64,000 nt of DNA from Jiella marina (GTDB lineage: Bacteria; Pseudomonadota; Alphaproteobacteria; Rhizobiales; Rhizobiaceae), in contig NZ_JAKQZG010000003.1 of the NCBI RefSeq assembly GCF_024359545.1, positions 248,001 through 312,000 on the forward strand. Reading direction: 5' to 3'. This document shows positions 9,786 through 17,861 of this stretch, piece after piece. The translations under genes were made by a program, and so were the position numbers. The notes below the pieces were generated by a model. It was not told where the DNA came from and searched no databases. It was given only the letters and a program-made list of their open reading frames with translations. Positions within the stretch are counted from its first letter, which is position 1, and each line of letters opens with the position of its first letter.

Positions 9786-10603
9786 CGACGACCCGGGACG
9801 ACGAGATCGAGGCGTCTTCGGCGCCGCTGATCGATCACCTCATTGAACTCAGAAGGCGGCTGATCTGGTCGATCGCCGGCTTCATGGTGGCGTTCGTGGT
9901 GTGTTTCTTCTTCGCCAAGCCGCTGTTCAACTTCCTGGTCATTCCCTATCAGGTCGCTACCGAGTGGGCCGGCATGGCCGAAACGCGGCAAGTGGAGCTG
10001 ATCTACACGGCGCCGCAGGAATTTTTCTTCACCCAGGTCAAGATCGCGGCCTTCGGCGGCTTCTTTCTGGCCTTTCCCCTGATCGCCAGCCAGATCTACG
10101 CCTTCGTTGCGCCGGGGCTCTACCGGAACGAACGTGGCGCCTTCCTGCCATTTCTCGTCGCGACGCCTATCCTTTTCCTGATCGGCGCAGCGCTCGTCTA
10201 TTTCTTCTTCACGCCCATGGTCATGTGGTTCTTTCTGTCGATGGAACAGAGCGGGGGCGACGGGCAGGCAGCGATCCAGCTCCTGCCGCGTGTCTCGGAA
10301 TATCTCTCGCTGATCATGACGCTGATCTTCGCCTTCGGCCTGGTGTTCCAGTTGCCGGTCGTGGCGACGCTTCTCGTGCGGGCGGGTCTGACGTCCGCCG
10401 ATGGACTTGCCTCGAAGCGAAAATACGCGATCGTCATCGCCTTCGTTGCCGCGGCCATCCTGACGCCGCCCGATCCGCTGTCGCAGATCGGTCTTGCCCT
10501 GCCGACGATCCTTCTCTACGAGATTTCCATCCTGGCGGCACGGATGATCGAGAAGAAGCGGGCGGAGGAAAGGGCCGCGCGCGAGGCTGAGAGCGAAGTC
10601 TGA
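9782..10603 (+). CDS. tatC: Twin-arginine translocase subunit TatC
   Basis: A 273-residue polytopic protein that recognises the twin-arginine signal. The N-terminal motif APLIDHLIELRRRLIWSI is diagnostic, and six hydrophobic segments follow, including the FRLPVV-like segment read here as FQLPVVATLLVRAGL and the DPLSQIGLALPTILLYE C-terminal signature. It starts at GTG 9782 with a 4-base overlap with tatB, implying translational coupling. Confidence 0.95.
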   Translation: MTTTRDDEIEASSAPLIDHLIELRRRLIWSIAGFMVAFVVCFFFAKPLFNFLVIPYQVATEWAGMAETRQVELIYTAPQEFFFTQVKIAAFGGFFLAFPLIASQIYAFVAPGLYRNERGAFLPFLVATPILFLIGAALVYFFFTPMVMWFFLSMEQSGGDGQAAIQLLPRVSEYLSLIMTLIFAFGLVFQLPVVATLLVRAGLTSADGLASKRKYAIVIAFVAAAILTPPDPLSQIGLALPTILLYEISILAARMIEKKRAEERAAREAESEV

Positions 10604-10648
10604 GCGCACCCTCCTGTCACGTCCCTTGCCGCCACAGACGAGGGAATC

Positions 10649-11932
10649 ATGCTCGACATCAAATGGATCAGGGACAATCCGGGCAAGCTGGATGAGGCGC
10701 TCGCGAAGCGGGGGGCGCCCCCCGCCGCGATGGATTTGATCAAGCTCGACGAACGGCGCCGCGACCACCTGAAGGTGCTTCAGGATCTCCAGAATCGCCG
10801 CAACGACGCGTCCAAGGAGATCGGCCGCGCCAAGGGTTCGGGAGACAACGCCCGCGCCGAGGCGTTGATCGAGGAAGTTGGCGCGCTGAAGGCCGAGATC
10901 CAGGAGGGCGAGGAGACCGAGCGGCGCATCGACGCCGAACTCGAGGATACGCTCGCCCGCATTCCCAACATTCCGCTCGCCGACGTGCCGGTGGGCGAGG
11001 ACGAGGCGGACAATGTCGAGGCCCGTCGAGTCGGCGAGCCGCCCCAGTTCGATTTCGAGCCGAAGGAGCATTTCGATCTCGGGGAAGCGCTCGGCCTCAT
11101 GGATTTCGAGCAGGCGGCGAAGATTTCCGGTGCCCGCTTCACCACGCTCAAGGGCCAGATGGCGCGCCTCGAACGCGCGCTCGGCCAGTTCATGCTCGAC
11201 CTGCACACGACGGAACACGGCTATTCGGAGATGGCGGTCCCGCTTCTCGTTCGCGACGAGGCGCTGTTTGGAACCGGCCAACTGCCGAAATTCGCCGAGG
11301 ATCTGTTTCACACCAATGAAGGCCGCTGGCTGATCCCGACCGCCGAGGTCTCGCTGACCAATCTGGTGCGCGAGCGCACGCTCGATGCGGCCGATCTGCC
11401 GCTGCGCGTGACGGCTCTGACGCCGTGCTTCCGCTCCGAGGCGGGCGCGGCCGGGCGCGACCAGCGCGGCATGCTGCGCCAGCACCAGTTCTACAAGGTT
11501 GAACTCGTGTCGATCACCGACGCGGAGAAATCGGTCGAAGAACTGGAGCGCATGACCTCCTGCGCCGAAGAGGTGCTGAAGCGGCTCGGGCTTTCCTATC
11601 GCGTCGTGACGCTGTGCACCGGTGACATGGGCTTCGGCGCCCGAAAGACCTACGACATCGAGGTCTGGCTGCCGGGACAGGACACCTATCGCGAGATTTC
11701 CAGCTGCTCGGTCTGCGGCGACTTCCAGGCGCGCCGCATGGGGGCCCGATACCGGGTCACCGGGGAGAAGGCCCAGCGCTTCGTCCATACGCTGAACGGC
11801 TCCGGTGTTGCCGTCGGGCGCGCGCTGATCGCGGTGATGGAAAACTATCAGAACGCCGACGGGAGTATCACCGTGCCTGAGGTGCTTCGGCCCTATATGG
11901 GCGGGCTGGAACGTATTGCGGTGTCTGCCTGA
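10649..11932 (+). CDS. serS: Seryl-tRNA synthetase
   Basis: Class II synthetase (427 residues) charging tRNA-Ser. The N-terminal coiled-coil arm (about residues 1-105, from [12 protein letters not shown]) precedes the catalytic core with motif 2 ([23 protein letters not shown]) and motif 3 ([17 protein letters not shown]). The zinc-independent [15 protein letters not shown] region is conserved. Its stop codon overlaps the surE start by one base, continuing the tat operon. Confidence 0.96.
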   Translation: MLDIKWIRDNPGKLDEALAKRGAPPAAMDLIKLDERRRDHLKVLQDLQNRRNDASKEIGRAKGSGDNARAEALIEEVGALKAEIQEGEETERRIDAELEDTLARIPNIPLADVPVGEDEADNVEARRVGEPPQFDFEPKEHFDLGEALGLMDFEQAAKISGARFTTLKGQMARLERALGQFMLDLHTTEHGYSEMAVPLLVRDEALFGTGQLPKFAEDLFHTNEGRWLIPTAEVSLTNLVRERTLDAADLPLRVTALTPCFRSEAGAAGRDQRGMLRQHQFYKVELVSITDAEKSVEELERMTSCAEEVLKRLGLSYRVVTLCTGDMGFGARKTYDIEVWLPGQDTYREISSCSVCGDFQARRMGARYRVTGEKAQRFVHTLNGSGVAVGRALIAVMENYQNADGSITVPEVLRPYMGGLERIAVSA

Positions 11933-12687
11933 TGCGCATTCTCATTACCAATGACGATGGCATCCATGCCGAGGGCCTGGTCGTTCTGGAACGCGTCGCC
12001 CGGGAGATTTCGGACGACGTCTGGGTCGTCGCACCGGAGACCGACCAGAGCGGTCTGTCGCACTCGCTGACCCTGTCTTCGCCGCTCAGACTGCGGGAAC
12101 TCGACGAACGCCATTTCGCCGTGCGGGGCACGCCGACCGACTGCGTCATCATGGCGCTGAAGAAGGTGATGGATTCGCCGCCGGACCTCGTTCTTTCCGG
12201 CATCAATGCCGGGCAGAACATCTGCGAGGACATCAGCTATTCGGGCACGGTCGCCGGAGCGATCGAAGGCATGATGCTGGGAGTCCGCTCGATCGCGCTC
12301 AGCCAGGCCTTTGCGCCGGGAACCGGGCGGGATGCGTTGTGGAAGACCGCGGAGAGCCATGCGCCGGCGCTGATCGAAAAGCTCGCAGCCTTCGACCTGC
12401 CGGCGGGCCATCTCTTCAACGTCAACTTTCCGGCGGTCACGGCCGATCAGGTGGCGGGGATCGAGGTCACCCGGCAGGGCAAGCTCGACTATGGGCTCGG
12501 TCTCGAAGAGCGCCGGGACGGTCGCGGCTTCCCGTATTACTGGCTGAAATTCGGCCGGCAGGTCGGCCCTGATGTCGCCGAATCGGATATCGCCGCGCTG
12601 CAGGCGGGGCGCATCTCCGTCACGCCTCTGCAGCTGGACCTCACCGCCGAGAGACTCCGCGACGGGCTGGCGGATGCTCTGAGATGA
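11932..12687 (+). CDS. surE: 5'/3'-nucleotidase SurE
   Basis: Metal-dependent survival-protein nucleotidase (251 residues). The N-terminal [16 protein letters not shown] carries the DD metal ligands, followed by [15 protein letters not shown] and [28 protein letters not shown], which supply the remaining ligand Asn and the conserved Ser-Gly-Thr. It shares TGATG with serS and ATGA with pcm, the classic surE-pcm pair. Confidence 0.95.
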   Translation: MRILITNDDGIHAEGLVVLERVAREISDDVWVVAPETDQSGLSHSLTLSSPLRLRELDERHFAVRGTPTDCVIMALKKVMDSPPDLVLSGINAGQNICEDISYSGTVAGAIEGMMLGVRSIALSQAFAPGTGRDALWKTAESHAPALIEKLAAFDLPAGHLFNVNFPAVTADQVAGIEVTRQGKLDYGLGLEERRDGRGFPYYWLKFGRQVGPDVAESDIAALQAGRISVTPLQLDLTAERLRDGLADALR

Positions 12688-13334
12688 AGGCTTCGGAGGC
12701 GGATCGAGACCGGCTCGCGCGCTTCATCCGGCGTCTGGGCGAGGAGCCGGATATCCCGCCGGCGCTGTTCAAGGCCGTCGAAAGCGTTCCGCGTCGTCTG
12801 TTCGTTCCGCCGGGCACCGAGGATCCGTATGAGGACCTGACGGCGCCGATCGATTGCGGCGAGACGATGCCCGGCGCAATGACCGCGGTGAAACTCGTCG
12901 CCGCCCTCGAGCCGGAGGCCGAGCAGCGCGTTCTCGAGATCGGCACGGGCAGCGGTTATGTCACCGCCCTTCTTGCGAAGATCGTCGGCCACGTCACGAC
13001 CTTCGAGCGCTACCGCCGCCTCCTCGACGCAGCCTCGCAGCGCTTTCGCGAGATCGGGATCAGCAATCTGACGCCGGTCTTCGAGGACGGACGCGAGGGC
13101 TATCGCGGCGGAAGCCCCTATCATCGGGTGATCGTCCACGCCGCCTTTCCGGCGCCGCCGAAGCAGTTTCTCGACCAGCTCGGCATCGCCGCCTCTCTCG
13201 TCTGTGCGATTGGCCCCGGGGACGGGGAGCAGACGCTGGTGCGGCTGCGCAAGGTCGGCAGCCGCTTCGAGCGCGAGGATCTCGGCCCGATCCGTCTGCA
13301 GCCAATCGCCTTCGGCAAGGCCGACGTTCTCTAG
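12684..13334 (+). CDS. pcm: Protein-L-isoaspartate O-methyltransferase
   Basis: SAM-dependent enzyme (216 residues) that repairs isoaspartyl residues in aged proteins. The SAM-binding motif I reads [19 protein letters not shown], and the PCMT lead-in reads [27 protein letters not shown]; the canonical Q-x-(I/V)-S-x-P is altered to ETMPGAM. The start overlaps the surE stop by 4 bases. The gene most often paired with surE, so the family call is firm even with the degenerate motif. Confidence 0.9.
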   Translation: MKASEADRDRLARFIRRLGEEPDIPPALFKAVESVPRRLFVPPGTEDPYEDLTAPIDCGETMPGAMTAVKLVAALEPEAEQRVLEIGTGSGYVTALLAKIVGHVTTFERYRRLLDAASQRFREIGISNLTPVFEDGREGYRGGSPYHRVIVHAAFPAPPKQFLDQLGIAASLVCAIGPGDGEQTLVRLRKVGSRFEREDLGPIRLQPIAFGKADVL

Positions 13335-13480
13335 CGCGGCCCGCGCGATATCCCGCCGGCGCCTTCGGGCGGCTCAGCGCTCCATGCGATTTCCTGGTTT
13401 TGGTGCAGCGACTTAACGCGGCAGTAAGATTAACGGTGTTGAATGGTCGCGTGATGCTTCTTTGTACCGAAGGGATTGTG

Positions 13481-14854
13481 ATGCGCTTCCTCGTGCTGAG
13501 CCGTTTGCGCCGACAGATGGTCGGCTCCGTGGCCGTCGCCACGATCGCCGGCTTATTGGCCGGTTGCAGCGGGGACGTCGTGCGGTTCGACGACGGTTTC
13601 TATACCGGTTCCATCCCGCAGTCCGTGCCGGCCCAGACCAATGCGCCGGCCCAACCCTATCCCGGAGCCGTCGACAGCATGGCGACCGGTTCGATTGCGC
13701 CGGCTCAGGCGCCGGACTCCAATTCCGGCGGAGGCTTCCTGGCCACGCCGCAGGCTTCGCAGCAGAGCGGTTATCCGGCCGCGTCCGCCTCAGGCCCGGT
13801 CATGCAGCGCAGCCAGCTTCCGCCGCCTCCGCCGCCGGTCTATCGCCGCGCGGCCGATCCGGCTCCCGTGACGTCCAGCGCCGATGTAACCGCCGGCAGC
13901 GATCCTGTCGGGGTTCCGGGCGATCGCCCGATGGTCGCGGCTGCCGACAGCCGCGCAAGCGTTCCGGCCACCCGCGGTGCGCCGCCGACCAGTCTGCAGG
14001 AGCAGGCGTCCCGTCTCGCCACCCCGAGCCCGCGTCCGGTCCAGCAGGCCAGCCGTTCGACGACGGTCGAGGCGAGCAGCCAGTCCGGTCAGCCGGCCGG
14101 GACGGTGAAGGTTCAGTCCGGTGACACGATCAGCAAGATTGCCCGCAAGAGCGGCGTGTCGCCCGATGCGATCCGCCGCGCCAATGGGCTGACCTCCGAC
14201 ACGATCCGCATCGGCCAGACGCTGACGATTCCGTCGGGCGGGACGGTTCCCGCTGCCGCGAAGACGCGCGTCGCTTCGCTTGAATCCACATCCACGGACA
14301 CGTCCTCGGCGACCAAGCCGGCGGCCTCGGCCCCGAAGGTCGAGGAGCCCAGGCAGGCCAGGGTGGCCGAAAAGAGCGGCCGCGTTGCCTCGGATGCTCA
14401 GGTCGATCCCAACCCCACCGGCTCGGTCTCGAAGCAGGTGCGCGAAGAGGTGGCGGCCGTCGCGCCGAATTCGACCGGCATCGACCAGTTCCGCTGGCCG
14501 GTCCAGGGCCGGGTGCTCAAGCGCTTCGGCGAGAAGGTCGACGGTCGCCGCAATGACGGGCTGAACATTTCCGTGCCGCGCGGCACGCCGGTCAAGGCAG
14601 CGGAGAACGGAGTGGTCATCTACTCCGGCAACGGCTTGAAGGAATTCGGCAACACGATCCTGGTCAAGCACGACAATGGCCTCGTCACGGTCTACGGGCA
14701 CGCCGACACGCTTCTGGTGGACAAAGGCGCGACGGTGCGCCGCGGCCAGGAGATCGCCAAGTCCGGCATGAGCGGAGACACCGACGTGCCGATCCTGCAC
14801 TTCGAGGTGCGCAAGAACTCCGCGCCCGTCGACCCGACGAAATATCTGCAATAG
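13481..14854 (+). CDS. NlpD/DipM-like LysM-LytM lipoprotein, probably catalytically inactive
   Basis: A 457-residue envelope lipoprotein. The signal peptide ends in the lipobox LLAGC, followed by a Pro/Ala/Ser-rich linker, a LysM glycan-binding domain (about residues 209-255, VQSGDTISKIARKSGVS) and a C-terminal M23/LytM domain (about 340-455). The first metal-ligand motif, HxGxD in active enzymes, reads NDGLN here (residue 358 on), so two ligands are Asn. The late His motif LHFEVRK is kept. This resembles NlpD/EnvC amidase activators. The start follows an AAGGGA site; ATG 13454 is an alternative. pcm lies upstream, as in other rhizobia. Confidence 0.87.
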   Translation: MRFLVLSRLRRQMVGSVAVATIAGLLAGCSGDVVRFDDGFYTGSIPQSVPAQTNAPAQPYPGAVDSMATGSIAPAQAPDSNSGGGFLATPQASQQSGYPAASASGPVMQRSQLPPPPPPVYRRAADPAPVTSSADVTAGSDPVGVPGDRPMVAAADSRASVPATRGAPPTSLQEQASRLATPSPRPVQQASRSTTVEASSQSGQPAGTVKVQSGDTISKIARKSGVSPDAIRRANGLTSDTIRIGQTLTIPSGGTVPAAAKTRVASLESTSTDTSSATKPAASAPKVEEPRQARVAEKSGRVASDAQVDPNPTGSVSKQVREEVAAVAPNSTGIDQFRWPVQGRVLKRFGEKVDGRRNDGLNISVPRGTPVKAAENGVVIYSGNGLKEFGNTILVKHDNGLVTVYGHADTLLVDKGATVRRGQEIAKSGMSGDTDVPILHFEVRKNSAPVDPTKYLQ

Positions 14855-14913
14855 TCGCAAGGGCGCTTGTCGCCCGCACCGCCGTCCATCCGCCGACCTC
14901 CAGGCGTGACAGA

Positions 14914-14955
14914 AACCCGGCCGCGAAGCGCCTTCTCGCGGTCGGGTTCCTTGTT
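14914..14955 (+). terminator. Rho-independent terminator after the LytM gene
   Basis: AACCCGGCCGCGA (14914-14926) pairs with TCGCGGTCGGGTT (14936-14948) with one G-U pair across a 9-base loop, followed by CCTTGTTT. It would end the tat-serS-surE-pcm-LytM region. Confidence 0.75.
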
Positions 14956-15093
14956 TGAGGGAAAGAGGTGGCTGCACTTTCGCCGCCTGGCCTCGCGGAG
15001 TGTGAATGGTCAGCCGCTACCGGATGACCTCGCGAACCCGCTTGTCGCGGTATCGCCGCCTCGATCGCCCTTTCGCCCCGGCCGATCACGGAT

Positions 15094-15112
15094 GTTGATC
15101 GGTGCGATCAAC
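15094..15112. promoter_or_regulatory. 19-base palindrome upstream of the RarD-type gene
   Basis: GTTGATC-N5-GATCAAC, a perfect 7-base dyad 77 bases before the gene start. It has no U-run and is operator-like. Inference only. Confidence 0.35.
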
Positions 15113-15188
15113 AAAAATCGGGCTGTGCCAACCACCACAGTCTGATAAGGCGTTCGCATCACACCCTTCCATGAGACGGAATACGACA

Positions 15189-16151
15189 ATGCAACCGGCT
15201 TTCGCTGAAAGCCGACAGGGTCTGGCCTTTTCCCTTGGCGCCTACGCCATCTGGGGCCTCATCATGCCGGTCTACATGAAACTGTTGGACCACGTCTCGC
15301 CGCTCGAGATCGTGGCGCACCGGATCATCTGGGCCGTGCCGCTCGCGATCGCGATCCTGTGGTGGCAAGGAAGCCTTGCCAGTGCCTGGCGGCATTTCGG
15401 CAATCTCCGCACCCTGGCGCTTGCCGCCCTGACGGCGACGCTGATCTCCGGCAACTGGGGGGTCTATGTCTACGCCATCGTCTCGAATCAGGCGGTGGAT
15501 GCGGCGCTCGGCTACTACATCAATCCTCTCGTCAACGTGGCGCTCGCTGCCGTCTTTCTCAGCGAGAGGCCGACGCGCCTGCAGGCGATCGCGATCGGTT
15601 TGGCCGCCATCGGCGTCGCCGTCATGACGGTGAAGGCCGGCGGTCTGCCATGGATTTCCCTGGTGCTTGCCTGCAGCTTCGGGACCTACGGGCTTCTTCG
15701 CAAGATGGTGCCTGTCGGGGCGAGCGAGGGGTTTTTCCTCGAAGTGGTCATCCTGACGGTGCCGGCACTGCTCACGCTGTTCTGGCTCGCGCCGGAACGG
15801 CACTTCCTCACCAACGGCGTCGAAACCGCAATGCTGATCGGGGCAGGGCCGGTAACGGCGATCCCGCTCATCCTCTATGCGGCGGGTGCGCGTCTTCTGC
15901 ATTACACGACGGTCGGCATCCTCCAATACCTCGTACCGACCCTCCTCGTGCTGACCGCGATCTTCCTGTTCGGCGAGCCGTTCAGTTCCTGGCAGCTCGT
16001 GGCCTTCGCCTTCATCTGGTCGGCGCTGGCGATCTACACCTATTCGCTGTTCGGGAGACGACGGCCTCCGAGTGTTCCGACACGCCAAAAGGCTGCGTCC
16101 GGCATGGTGCCGGCGGTATCGACCTGCGGCAGTGACGAGGCGCGTCTCTGA
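15189..16151 (+). CDS. rarD: EamA/RarD-family inner-membrane transporter
   Basis: A 320-residue drug/metabolite-superfamily permease with about ten membrane helices. The RarD subgroup is indicated by the opening ESRQGLAFSLGAYAIWGLIMPVYMK, the segment VSPLEIVAHRIIWAVPLAI, NWGVYVYAI and the second-half HYTTVGILQYLVPTL. The substrate is unknown (RarD is annotated as a chloramphenicol-sensitivity protein). The start at 15189 follows a GACGGA site; ATG 15171 is a weaker alternative. The polar C-terminal tail after YSLFGRR is longer than typical. Confidence 0.85.
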   Translation: MQPAFAESRQGLAFSLGAYAIWGLIMPVYMKLLDHVSPLEIVAHRIIWAVPLAIAILWWQGSLASAWRHFGNLRTLALAALTATLISGNWGVYVYAIVSNQAVDAALGYYINPLVNVALAAVFLSERPTRLQAIAIGLAAIGVAVMTVKAGGLPWISLVLACSFGTYGLLRKMVPVGASEGFFLEVVILTVPALLTLFWLAPERHFLTNGVETAMLIGAGPVTAIPLILYAAGARLLHYTTVGILQYLVPTLLVLTAIFLFGEPFSSWQLVAFAFIWSALAIYTYSLFGRRRPPSVPTRQKAASGMVPAVSTCGSDEARL

Positions 16152-16188
16152 GGAGGGCGGTTCTCAAGAATCCGTCGGGCAAAGAGAA

Positions 16189-16213
16189 ACCCGTCCGGTA
16201 GGACCGGACGGGT
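16189..16213 (-). terminator. Terminator hairpin between rarD-type gene and dps
   Basis: ACCCGTCCGGT (16189-16199) pairs perfectly with ACCGGACGGGT (16203-16213). On the minus strand it is followed by TTTCTCTTT, so it should end dps; it may also work for the plus strand. Confidence 0.75.
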
Positions 16214-16248
16214 CGGCTGCGGTGCAAAATGGGGTGGACGGTGCCTGG

Positions 16249-16731
16249 TCAGCCCGCCGTCGTCTTCAGATGTGCGCGCAGCATCCAGGCGAACTTGTCG
16301 TGGGCCTCGATGCGGGCGGTGGCCATGTCGTTTGTGGCGAAGTCACCATGCTGGTCGGCCACTTCCGCGAGTGCCGAAAGCGTCGAGGACAGGGTCTCCT
16401 GATCCTTCATCAGAACTTCGATCATCGACTTGGCGTCGGTCTTGCCGTCATGCTCGGTGATGGCGGAACGCTCCAGGAAGACGCTCATCCGACCTTCTGC
16501 ATGGGCGTCCATCGCCTTGATGCGCTCAGCCAGGAAATCCTGACCCTCGAAATGGTCCTCGTAGATCTTCTGGAAGAGCTCGTGCAGCGGGCCGAAGGCC
16601 ATGCCGGTGACGTTCCAGTGGAAATTCTGCGCCTTGACCGTGGTGACGGCCGTCTCGGCCAGGGCCTGGGTCAAGCCCTCGACGATCTCCTGCTTGGCGG
16701 TGGGCTCCATCTTGGCGGCGACGAGGGCCAT
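16249..16731 (-). CDS. dps: Dps-family DNA-binding ferritin-like protein
   Basis: A 160-residue mini-ferritin that oxidises and stores iron and protects DNA in stress. The ferroxidase-site pattern typical of Dps is seen: the QNFHWNVTGMAFGPLHELFQKIYEDHFEGQDFLAERI helix pair has the ligand His and the Asp/Glu residues. The start at 16731 has AGGAG 8 bases upstream. The gene stands alone, with a terminator downstream and a hypothetical gene on the same strand upstream (120-base gap). Confidence 0.92.
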   Translation of the reverse strand: MALVAAKMEPTAKQEIVEGLTQALAETAVTTVKAQNFHWNVTGMAFGPLHELFQKIYEDHFEGQDFLAERIKAMDAHAEGRMSVFLERSAITEHDGKTDAKSMIEVLMKDQETLSSTLSALAEVADQHGDFATNDMATARIEAHDKFAWMLRAHLKTTAG

Positions 16732-16850
16732 TGTTCTCTCCTTACCCTTCTCGAAAATGTCGTTGGCGTCCGTCTCTCTTGGCTCGGCGGCGCCCTTCCT
16801 CGTATCTGCGCCTGCAAATCGACATGGAGCCGCAGGCGAGACGCTCGGCG

Positions 16851-17327
16851 CTAGAGCTTGTGCGCGAGCGATTCCGAAAGGAAGCGCAGCCACCGCCGCC
16901 CCTCGGGCCGGACGCGCCAGGCGACGAGGGCTGCACCGGACGTGCGCTCACCGGACTGCCAGGCCGCCATCAGCCGCAACAGCCAGATCTCGTCCTCCGA
17001 CGGGTTGGCGGTTCCCGGCCGATAGATGCTGAGTTCGCGGTTGGCATGCTCGCGCAGGCCGCGAAAGAAGGTGTTCGCCAGATTCTCGATGGCGGCATCG
17101 GATTGCGTGCTGAGAAGCAGGCAGGCCCGCTCGACATTGGGACGTGGCGCCAGGCGGCTCTTCAGGGCGAGCCAGCGAAGCCGGTTCAGCCGGTCGCGCT
17201 CTTCCTCCTGCAACTGGGGCGTCCGCTGGGCGACCGTCGGACAGCCGACGGTCTGGCCGCCTCGACGAAATGGCAGGATCGTCGCACCGACAGCGGCGGA
17301 TTCCTGGAAGGCTAATGCAGCGCTCAT
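16851..17327 (-). CDS. Conserved hypothetical protein
   Basis: A 158-residue soluble protein with no signal peptide or membrane helix. It is Arg/Leu/Ala-rich with predicted helices (EEERDRLNRLRWLALKSRLAPR and NLANTFFRGLREHANRELSIYRPG) and a Trp-rich C-terminal half (DEIWLLRLMAAWQSGE). I do not recognise a family. It is transcribed towards dps and could share a transcript with it. Confidence 0.65.
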   Translation of the reverse strand: MSAALAFQESAAVGATILPFRRGGQTVGCPTVAQRTPQLQEEERDRLNRLRWLALKSRLAPRPNVERACLLLSTQSDAAIENLANTFFRGLREHANRELSIYRPGTANPSEDEIWLLRLMAAWQSGERTSGAALVAWRVRPEGRRWLRFLSESLAHKL

Positions 17328-17549
17328 GCTCGATGTCCCGTCGGTTCCGCGTGAGGCCTTGTAGGAGCCCAGTTTGGAACCATTCTAAAACTTGACAATC
17401 TTAGTCACCCTTAATACCAGCCCCGGAAGCTGGCGGGAAGGGGCAGGCACCGGATCGCCTTGAAAAAGAGCCGACGGATTGTCTCTTTCGTCCGCCGTCT
17501 GCAGGACAATTCGCGATCTCTCGGTCTCCGATGATATGGGGAGCCATCC

Positions 17550-17810
17550 TTGGCGAAACGATGGGCGAAGGCGCCGTCGCCTTGCATCAGCGTCTGCAAG
17601 TTCCGTGGCGACGGGACTTGCATCGGATGCTCGATGACCCGGCGGGAAAAGAAGCGCTTCAAGCGGCTGAAGACAAAGCCGAAGAAGAAGGCGTTCTTCG
17701 AGGAACTGGTGGCTCGGCTGACGCGGATTGGTCGGTTGTCCCGCTGGGAGCGGGTCTATCGTCGCAAGTGTCTGCGGAAGGCGCGGCCCTGTCCGCTGGA
17801 CAAGCTCTGA
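17550..17810 (+). CDS. DUF1289-family protein
   Basis: An 86-residue basic protein with the DUF1289 core CISVCKFRGDGTCIGCSMTRRE, whose cysteines (C-x3-C, C-x2-C) suggest a metal or Fe-S site; the C-terminal half is rich in Lys and Arg. The best start is TTG at 17550 with GGGGAG about 7 bases upstream. It lies between divergent and convergent unrelated genes. The function of the family is unknown. Confidence 0.75.
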   Translation: MAKRWAKAPSPCISVCKFRGDGTCIGCSMTRREKKRFKRLKTKPKKKAFFEELVARLTRIGRLSRWERVYRRKCLRKARPCPLDKL

Positions 17811-17861
17811 GCGTGATGTGCTTGCCTGCGCTGACATGACGCGCTCGGGGCGGCCGCCAGG

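Larger units (their letters stand above)
14855..15188. other. Intergenic region, 334 bases
   Basis: No credible gene seen. It holds the LytM-gene terminator (14914-14955) and a 19-base palindrome (15094-15112) ahead of the RarD-type gene. Confidence 0.7.

Noticed and set aside
9749-11788. Minus-strand open frame of 679 codons opposite tatC and serS
   Set aside because: Shadow of two recognised genes; no ribosome site and no recognisable motif.
14104-14854. Active zinc endopeptidase of the M23 family
   Set aside because: Two metal ligands in the first motif are replaced by Asn, so only the fold is kept.
17392-17416. Sigma-70 promoter starting with TTGACA at 17392
   Set aside because: No acceptable -10 hexamer at 16-18 bases; the plus-strand gene at 17550 is likely served from elsewhere.
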